Shown piece by piece: positions 51,219 through 56,812 of a stretch of 56,812 bases of DNA. Both the position numbers and the translations under genes were made by a program. The stretch's first letter is position 1, and every line of letters starts with the position of its first letter. Under the pieces are notes generated by a model. It was not told where the DNA came from. It saw only the letters and a program-made list of their open reading frames with translations, and searched no databases. The stretch is from Paenibacillus alginolyticus DSM 5050 = NBRC 15375 (GTDB lineage: Bacteria; Bacillota; Bacilli; Paenibacillales; NBRC-103111): NCBI RefSeq assembly GCF_000422905.1, contig NZ_AUGY01000046.1:1-56812 (forward strand), read 5' to 3'.

Positions 51219-53816
51219 ATGAAGTCCAGACAAAGCAAGTGGTTATCCTTGGTATTCATTTTCATTCTAGCTGCGCAATCTTTAGTGACAGGAACCGCCT
51301 TTGCAGCTGATGAGATTTCTAAACTCGTCCTGAACAAAAACGAACTTGCCATGCAAGTCGGAGATACAGCCAATCTGACGGCAACCGCTATTTTCGTAAG
51401 CGGCTCTACGGAGAATGCAACCGTCAAAACCGATTGGAACTCAGGTTCGACTGATGTTGCCTCCGTCTATGCGGGTGTGGTGACAGCCAAAAAAGAAGGC
51501 AAGGCCGTGATAACTGCCACGTATATGGGTAAAACCGTAATTGTTAATGTTGATGTCAGCAAAAAAGTAAAATCGTTAACCAAAGATAAACAGTCCTTGG
51601 CTCTTCGCCTGAATGCGACTGATCAAGTTAAAATTACAGCTTTTTACGATGACGGCACGTCCGAAGATGTAACGAGCAAGGCTGATTACACCGTGGATAC
51701 GAGCTCCATCGTGACGGTAACGAACGGTTTAGTGAAGGGCCAAAATCCCGGCAGTGCTTCGATTACGATTAAATACATGAATCAATCCCTGACATTGCCA
51801 GTCGATGTTGAAGTTGTAAGACGTATTGATGCTCAGAAATCAAATGTATCTTTGTTGTTAAACGGAACAGAGAAAATTAAACTGATGGCAACCTACCCAG
51901 ACGGTACCATCGACGATGTTTCCGACAAAGCCGTATGGACAACAGATAAAGCGAACGTAGCTGATGCGATTAAAGGTACAGTTACCGGTTACAGTGTCGG
52001 TACAGCTAACCTGACTGCAACATATGGTACCAAGTCGACAACGATTAAAGTCGATGTGGATAGCACAGTTAAACTTTCCTTAGATAAACCAAATATTTTA
52101 TTAAAGAAAAATGCGACAGAAACTCTTAAACTAGAAGCTACTTATGCCGACGGGACTACGGCTGATTTTACAGACCGGGCCGAATGGGCTTCGAGTGATG
52201 CAGATATCGTACAAGTGACAAAAGGTAAACTGTCCGCCGTATCCATCGGTGAGGCAACGATTTATGCCAAGTACGGCGATAAAGTGGTCACAGCTAACGT
52301 AGACGTTGAAGTTCCTCGTCGTTTAGTTGTTAGTGCGGACCTTCTCTCCTTGCAAGCAGGTCAAGAGCAATCCCTTATTCTGACTGCTACTTATGCCGAT
52401 GGCACAAGCGGACCCGTCACAGATAGCGCTGTGTGGAGCGTGGATAATGATACGATTGCTTTTGTAAGCAAAGGAAAAGTAACCGCGTATAAATCCGGTG
52501 AAGCTACAGTAACCGCTGAATACGGCGGCAAAAAAACGACAACGAAAATCGAAGTCGATATCCCTACCCTCATCAAACCAAGTAAGAAAATCGTTAATTT
52601 ACAAAAAGGCGGGTCCGAGAAAGTCACGTTGACCGCTTATTTCAAAGACAATAGAGATGCTCCAGATGTTACATCCTTAGCAGAATGGACCACTAGCTCT
52701 AAAGATATCGCCGAAGTACGGGGCGGTGAAATCACAGGGATCTCTACCGGCACAGCAACGATTACAGGGAAATACGGTACACGCACAACTAGCATTCAAG
52801 TATCGGTTGGCGTATTAAAGAGTCTAACAGTCAGCCAAGAAAAACTAGTGATGAAAAAAGGCGATTCCGTTACTTTAACAGCAGAAGCCATCTATACCGA
52901 TGATACAAAAAACAGTAACGCAGCCGCAGATGTCATCTGGACAAGCAGCAATATCAAAACAGCCACTGTTGACGGGGGTAAAGTCAAAGCTTTAGCTTCA
53001 GGAGAAGCGACCCTGACCGCGCAGTTGGATAGCAAAACAGTGACCATAACCGTCCAAGTCGATATGGCCAGCGATCTATCAGCGAATGTCGCCAATTTAG
53101 TTTTTGACATGAATGAAACAAGATCTATCGTTCTCACGGCTACAGATGCTAGCGGCGCAGCCCGCACTGTAACTAATGAGGCTGAGTGGAAGTCAAGCAG
53201 CGCCGCCATCGCGTCAGTATCCAAGGGTGTTGTAACACCAGTTTCCCGAGGTAAAGCAACCATAACGGCAACTTATGGCGGTAAAAGTGTCTCCATTCCA
53301 GTCGAAATTGGCGTGATTCAGACTCTAGTTGCTGACAAAACTTTCATCGTCACCAAAAGCGGCGAGCAAGTACAAGTGAAATTAACCGCTACTTTAGCGG
53401 ATGGCACTACCAAAGATGTCACGGAAACAGCAACCTGGAAAGTCATGGCCTATAAGCTAGGAACCGTTACGAATGGGCTTTTCACCGCTACGGGTTCAGG
53501 TAAAACAACGATCACCGGGTCTTTCGGCGGCAAAATGGTCGCTATTCCCGTGGAAATCGATTCACTGAAATATTTGAAAACCGACGTCGTCAAAATCGAG
53601 CTGCAAGAAGGCAAAACGGCGCAGATCGAGGCGTTGGCTACCTACACAGACGGATCCGAAGAAGATGTAACCAAGCCTGCCCTATGGACATCGTCGAACA
53701 TCATGATTGCTGATGTGAAGGATGGTATCATCCGAGCAACCGGCAAAGGTTCAGCTAGAATTACAGTCACGTATTCCAACATGAGAACAACTGTACAGGT
53801 GACAGTCACGAAGTAA
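51219..53816 (+). CDS. Secreted protein of ten bacterial Ig-like (BIG2-type) repeats
   Basis: An 865-residue protein. A Sec signal peptide (KSRQSKWLSLVFIFILAAQSLVTGTAFA) with likely cleavage after AFA is followed by ten repeats of about 83 residues, each with a Lxx(D/S)K..L.L..G....L.ATY.DGT..DVT..A.W.SS pattern. BIG2 domains are found in surface and adhesin proteins. No SLH, LPXTG or transmembrane anchor is present, so it is probably free or loosely wall-bound. The ATG at 51219 is chosen for GGAGGG 9 bases upstream. Copies are well diverged, so recent expansion is unlikely. Confidence 0.9.
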   Translation: MKSRQSKWLSLVFIFILAAQSLVTGTAFAADEISKLVLNKNELAMQVGDTANLTATAIFVSGSTENATVKTDWNSGSTDVASVYAGVVTAKKEGKAVITATYMGKTVIVNVDVSKKVKSLTKDKQSLALRLNATDQVKITAFYDDGTSEDVTSKADYTVDTSSIVTVTNGLVKGQNPGSASITIKYMNQSLTLPVDVEVVRRIDAQKSNVSLLLNGTEKIKLMATYPDGTIDDVSDKAVWTTDKANVADAIKGTVTGYSVGTANLTATYGTKSTTIKVDVDSTVKLSLDKPNILLKKNATETLKLEATYADGTTADFTDRAEWASSDADIVQVTKGKLSAVSIGEATIYAKYGDKVVTANVDVEVPRRLVVSADLLSLQAGQEQSLILTATYADGTSGPVTDSAVWSVDNDTIAFVSKGKVTAYKSGEATVTAEYGGKKTTTKIEVDIPTLIKPSKKIVNLQKGGSEKVTLTAYFKDNRDAPDVTSLAEWTTSSKDIAEVRGGEITGISTGTATITGKYGTRTTSIQVSVGVLKSLTVSQEKLVMKKGDSVTLTAEAIYTDDTKNSNAAADVIWTSSNIKTATVDGGKVKALASGEATLTAQLDSKTVTITVQVDMASDLSANVANLVFDMNETRSIVLTATDASGAARTVTNEAEWKSSSAAIASVSKGVVTPVSRGKATITATYGGKSVSIPVEIGVIQTLVADKTFIVTKSGEQVQVKLTATLADGTTKDVTETATWKVMAYKLGTVTNGLFTATGSGKTTITGSFGGKMVAIPVEIDSLKYLKTDVVKIELQEGKTAQIEALATYTDGSEEDVTKPALWTSSNIMIADVKDGIIRATGKGSARITVTYSNMRTTVQVTVTK

Positions 53817-53821
53817 TACCA

Positions 53822-53863
53822 AAGAAACCGTTGTTTCCCGCATTGGGGGACAGCGGTTTTTCT
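53822..53863 (+). terminator. Rho-independent terminator after the Ig-repeat gene
   Basis: AAACCGTTGT pairs with ACAGCGGTTT around a GC-containing loop, then TTT. It lies within ten bases of the stop codon. Confidence 0.75.
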
Positions 53864-53960
53864 CAATTTCAAAGAAAAAAGCATAAGTTCTTGCATTTAG
53901 GGGAATATATCCATACCTGCACTTACAGAACCAATTCAACAAGTCTTGGAGGTATGGATC

Positions 53961-54350
53961 ATGGTTTCCAGATTTCTGAAGCTGGGTATGATATCTTTTT
54001 TGTCAATCTCGGCTCTCCTTGGGGCGCATCACTATCGTATGCATTCCCCTAGCCAGCAAATGATTTCGCAAGTCGATAATAGAGAAGCCGCCAAGCAAGG
54101 CTCACCGACTTTCTTTGACACGAATCCGTTCGGCATGCCTGGCGCGGATGCTAATTTGCGTAAAGTGGGCAGCATGAACAGTCATGCAGCTGGTTATGGG
54201 CTTACACCCCCAACGTCGATGAAGACTTTAAAGATCCATACCCAAGAAGCAATTGGAGCAAATGACAAAGCATCGCCTTGGTGGAATTACCTAGGGCTGC
54301 TCGGTTTAATCGGACTGCTCGGACTCGGCAAACGTTCCCCGACTTCTTAG
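53961..54350 (+). CDS. Small exported protein with glycine/leucine-rich C-terminal anchor
   Basis: A 129-residue protein. The N-terminal basic-hydrophobic segment VSRFLKLGMISFLSISALLGAHH looks like a signal peptide or anchor. A polar middle part follows, and the C-terminal PWWNYLGLLGLIGLLGLGKR is a membrane segment with repeated glycines and a short basic tail, like WGxxGxxG-type sorting signals. The start at 53961 has GGAGG 8 bases upstream. The function is unknown. A terminator follows at about 54374-54412. Confidence 0.65.
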   Translation: MVSRFLKLGMISFLSISALLGAHHYRMHSPSQQMISQVDNREAAKQGSPTFFDTNPFGMPGADANLRKVGSMNSHAAGYGLTPPTSMKTLKIHTQEAIGANDKASPWWNYLGLLGLIGLLGLGKRSPTS

Positions 54351-54373
54351 TGTGGAATGTGAAGGTTGGTTAA

Positions 54374-54412
54374 AGAGGCCTTGTTCCCGGTTTAGGGGAA
54401 GGCTTTTTTCTG
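54374..54412 (+). terminator. Rho-independent terminator after the small exported protein gene
   Basis: AGGCCTTGTTCCC pairs with GGGGAAGGCT around a short loop, then TTTTTT. Confidence 0.65.
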
Positions 54413-54509
54413 TTTCGCCACATCGTTCGCGGACATTTGTTTACACTATAGACATTTGTTTTGGATTGCGTTAAACTAAAGATAGTTATTCGTTGAAAGG
54501 AGGCTTTTC

Positions 54510-55610
54510 ATGGATCGTGAACAGCAAATTTTAGCACTGATACGTCAAAACCCATTCATTTCCCAAATTGAAATAGCCAGTGCCGTAGGCATTTCTCGAT
54601 CTGCTGTTGCCGGCTATATCGCAGCGTTGACCAAGAAAGGTACGATCCGAGGCCGAGCCTATGTCACATCTGACGAGCAAACCGTCATGTGTATCGGCGG
54701 CGCGAACCTCGACAGTAAAGCAGCAAGCAAGCAGGCCATTCGACTGGCCTCCTCGAATCCGGTAACGGTCACCGAGTCCTGCGGCGGTGTGGCGCGCAAT
54801 ATCGCGGATACATTAGCTGGGTTATCCTGCCGGACTGCACTCGTAACCGTTGTCGGTGACGATAAGGCTGGCCAGTGGGTGCTTGAAGAAACACGAAAGC
54901 GCGGTGTTGACGTCAGCCAAACGATTGTCCTGCAGGGTGAGAACACGGGGACTTACACGGCACTGCTTGATGCCACGGGCGAGATGTTTTTAGCTTTTGC
55001 CAACATGGAAATTTACGATAAATGTACACCCCAGCTTTTGATGGACAAATGGTCCCATATTGCCGCTTCACAGCTCGTCATTGTCGATACGAATTTGCCT
55101 GCGGATACGCTCCAAGAATTAATTAAGCGCTGTAAAGAAGAAGGCATCACGCTATTCATTGACCCTGTCTCTTCCGAAAAAGCGAAAAAGCTCCCGCAGG
55201 AGCTTCATGGCGTTACCGCAATCTTCCCTAACCTTGAAGAGGCCCGTCTGCTTGCTGGTTCCTCGGTAGAAACAGACCAAGACTATGGCAAGCTGGCTAG
55301 AGCTATTCAGGCACGTGGCGTGAAACACGTATTCATTACACTCGGCAGCGCGGGTGTGATGTATGTAGGCGAGGAAGGCGAGCAGCTTTTCCCTCCTATT
55401 CATACCAAAGTGGTGGAAGTAACCGGCGCAGGCGATGCTCTCGTCGCTGGTATCGCTTATGGTGTGATGCATCAACATACCTATATGGACGCCTGCTCCT
55501 ATGGTTTGGCTGCGGCACATATTACGCTTCAAACCAATCAATCTGTAGCTAGTGAACTAACCGAAGAACGACTGTTACAAACTATACAATCGATAACTAA
55601 AGGAGACTAA
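54510..55610 (+). CDS. psuK: Pseudouridine kinase with N-terminal helix-turn-helix
   Basis: A 366-residue protein. Residues about 1-55 form a winged helix-turn-helix ([42 protein letters not shown]). The rest is a PfkB-type kinase with [39 protein letters not shown] and [17 protein letters not shown]. With psuG directly downstream (5 bases) it is pseudouridine kinase, phosphorylating pseudouridine at the 5' position. The HTH form probably self-regulates the operon. RBS AAAGGAGG precedes the ATG. Confidence 0.93.
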   Translation: MDREQQILALIRQNPFISQIEIASAVGISRSAVAGYIAALTKKGTIRGRAYVTSDEQTVMCIGGANLDSKAASKQAIRLASSNPVTVTESCGGVARNIADTLAGLSCRTALVTVVGDDKAGQWVLEETRKRGVDVSQTIVLQGENTGTYTALLDATGEMFLAFANMEIYDKCTPQLLMDKWSHIAASQLVIVDTNLPADTLQELIKRCKEEGITLFIDPVSSEKAKKLPQELHGVTAIFPNLEEARLLAGSSVETDQDYGKLARAIQARGVKHVFITLGSAGVMYVGEEGEQLFPPIHTKVVEVTGAGDALVAGIAYGVMHQHTYMDACSYGLAAAHITLQTNQSVASELTEERLLQTIQSITKGD

Positions 55611-55615
55611 ACCCT

Positions 55616-56533
55616 ATGATGAACACATCCTACCTGACATTTACCGACGAAGTGAAAGATGCCCTCGCAAACAATAAGCCAATCGTAGCTTTGGAGACAA
55701 CGATTATTTCCCACGGGATGCCTTATCCGCAAAACATTGAAATGGCCAAAAAGGTTGAGCAAATCATCCGCGACAACGGCGCCGTTCCAGCAACGATTGG
55801 CATTATGGATGGCAAAATCAAGATCGGCTTGAACGAGCAGGAGCTTGAGGCTTTCGCGACAACGGCCAATGTGGAAAAAGTTAGCCGCCGGGACTTCCCT
55901 TACATCCTATCGTCCGGCAAAATCGGCGCAACGACCGTAGCAGCAACGATGATAGGCGCGGCGCTTGCCGGCATCGAAGTGTTCGCTACCGGCGGTATCG
56001 GCGGCGTTCACCGCGAAGGTGAAGTGACGATGGACGTCTCCGCCGACTTGACGGAGCTGGCTCAAACGAACGTCGCTGTCGTCTGCGCAGGCGTGAAGTC
56101 GATCCTCGATATTGGCCGTACGCTCGAGTATTTGGAAACCCACGGCGTACCCGTGGTTGGTTTCAAAACGAGCGAGTTCCCGTCCTTCTACGCCCGCGAA
56201 AGCGGCTATGGCGTTGACTTCCGCCTCGATGAGGCAGCCGAGGTTGCGGCTATGCTGCGCACCAAGTGGGAGCTGGGCCTAGCCGGCGGCGCCATCATCG
56301 CCAATCCGGTCCCCGCGGAATCCGCGATGGCCCATAACGAGATCGAAGGCGTCATCCAGCAAGCGCTGGCTGAGGCCAAAGATCAAAACGTGACCGGCAA
56401 GAAGGTCACGCCTTTCCTGCTAGCTCGCATCAAACAGCTGACTGAAGGTCGCAGCTTGGAGACGAACATCGCGCTCGTTTACCACAATGCGCAAACGGCC
56501 GCGCAGGTTGCGGTTGCCCTTAAGAACAAATAA
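55616..56533 (+). CDS. psuG: Pseudouridine-5'-phosphate glycosidase
   Basis: A 305-residue enzyme splitting pseudouridine 5'-phosphate into uracil and ribose 5-phosphate. The family patterns [47 protein letters not shown] (conserved His), [18 protein letters not shown] and [14 protein letters not shown] are all visible, including the Lys and Glu of the active site. The gene follows psuK in an operon; the RBS GGAG lies upstream of two successive ATGs (55616, 55619). Both act in the cytoplasm to recycle pseudouridine from RNA turnover. Confidence 0.97.
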   Translation: MMNTSYLTFTDEVKDALANNKPIVALETTIISHGMPYPQNIEMAKKVEQIIRDNGAVPATIGIMDGKIKIGLNEQELEAFATTANVEKVSRRDFPYILSSGKIGATTVAATMIGAALAGIEVFATGGIGGVHREGEVTMDVSADLTELAQTNVAVVCAGVKSILDIGRTLEYLETHGVPVVGFKTSEFPSFYARESGYGVDFRLDEAAEVAAMLRTKWELGLAGGAIIANPVPAESAMAHNEIEGVIQQALAEAKDQNVTGKKVTPFLLARIKQLTEGRSLETNIALVYHNAQTAAQVAVALKNK

Positions 56534-56569
56534 GCCCCCGCTTATGAGAAAACCTCTATCGAGGCCATT

Positions 56570-56690
56570 CAAGGATGAGCGACCGCGTTTACAGAGGAGA
56601 GACTTTGGTTTCCAACCAAAGATCCCTATATTAGGTTTTATCGCCAATAAGAAAGCGGTTTTCGGGAACCGAAAACTTATACTTTCTTAT
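56570..56690. repeat. Structured intergenic element related to the 94-bp repeat
   Basis: It starts CAAGGATGAGCGACCGCGTTT and ends AAAACTTATACTTTCTTAT, sharing the two ends of the 94-bp repeats at 7973 and 45027. In between are two perfect 8-base hairpins with 3-base loops, CTTTGGTT/AACCAAAG (56603-56621) and GTTTTCGG/CCGAAAAC (56658-56676). It lies 37 bases after psuG. Confidence 0.55.
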
Positions 56691-56700
56691 GTGGTAAAGA

Positions 56701-56730
56701 AAGACCTGAGGCTTTGCCTCAGGTCCTTTG
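56701..56730. terminator. Rho-independent terminator after psuG
   Basis: GACCTGAGG (56703-56711) pairs with CCTCAGGTC (56717-56725), with A and T tracts on both sides. It may serve both psuG and the converging partial gene. Confidence 0.8.
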
Positions 56731-56734
56731 TGTG

Positions 56735-56812
56735 CTAATCCATATGTTTGAGCTTGGGGAGGGAATTGGATATAGGGCTCCAACCGCCCATATCCGCTTT
56801 CTCCATGATCAT
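56735..56812 (-). CDS. Possible C-terminal end of a gene entering from the right
   Basis: The minus-strand frame from the window edge is open for 25 codons and ends in TAG, reading ADMGGWSPISNSLPKLKHMD. The terminator at 56701-56730 fits its 3' end. The family is not recognisable from this length, and the gene's start is outside the window. Confidence 0.35.
   Translation of the reverse strand: MIMEKADMGGWSPISNSLPKLKHMD

Noticed and set aside
56487..56738. Plus-strand frame of 83 codons after psuG
   Set aside because: It runs through repeat-like hairpins and the terminator at 56701-56730 and has no ribosome binding site or family pattern.

Overview
The window looks like a chromosomal segment of a spore-forming, soil- or plant-associated Firmicute, most probably Paenibacillus or a close relative. 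The support is Bacillus-type ribosome binding sites, many TTG/GTG start options, a YaaH/SleL-type LysM-GH18 spore hydrolase, a YesM/YesN-type two-component system, an LplA/B/C-type sugar ABC transporter without its own ATPase, a complete myo-inositol operon, and small intergenic repeats. No rRNA, tRNA, CRISPR array or prophage is visible. The left edge carries the 3' end of a transposase gene.

Layout. Bases 1-7.1 kb hold a transposase remnant, a DUF3298-type protein, a TRM11-like methyltransferase, a LysR regulator divergent from a branched-chain aminotransferase, a YkvA-like protein, and an aguA-aguB pair making putrescine from agmatine. Bases 7.3-13.5 kb hold an azoreductase, a phosphoesterase, an unusual PyrD-like domain fused to a membrane domain, flavohemoglobin hmp with a TGTGA-N6-TCACA operator, a short Crp/Fnr regulator and an HPP-like membrane protein. 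Bases 13.6-16.3 kb hold a divergent xylR/xylA pair with a clear operator but no xylB. Bases 16.6-28.3 kb are a leftward glycan-use block: MgtC-like protein, a 750-residue GH105-like hydrolase, an (alpha/alpha)6 lyase-like protein, a TIM-barrel isomerase, two Gfo/Idh oxidoreductases and an ABC importer. Bases 28.7-37.9 kb are the leftward iol operon (iolD-E-C-A-J-G-B) followed by a LacI-type regulator. A YesN/YesM-type response regulator and kinase lie just upstream.

The 41.5-49 kb stretch is more mosaic. It contains a YiaAB protein, a YheC/D remnant, a small protein with a luciferase-like monooxygenase, a truncated PfkB kinase, two small membrane proteins, and a TetR regulator (probably leaderless mRNA) next to an SDR-alpha/beta-hydrolase fusion with matching operators. 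Bases 49-56.8 kb hold the LysM-GH18 protein, a secreted protein of ten bacterial Ig-like repeats, a small exported protein with a glycine/leucine-rich C-terminal anchor, and a pseudouridine degradation pair (HTH-PsuK and PsuG).

Functionally, the window is mostly carbon scavenging (glycans, xylose, inositol, nucleoside salvage), each unit with a local regulator and a readable promoter/operator. The least ordinary items are the catalytically degenerate PyrD-like membrane fusion, the SDR-hydrolase fusion with a perfect 17-bp inverted repeat inside its coding sequence, the iol operator triplet, and several repeated or structured intergenic elements. All functional statements rest on reading the sequence and on family knowledge; no database search was run.
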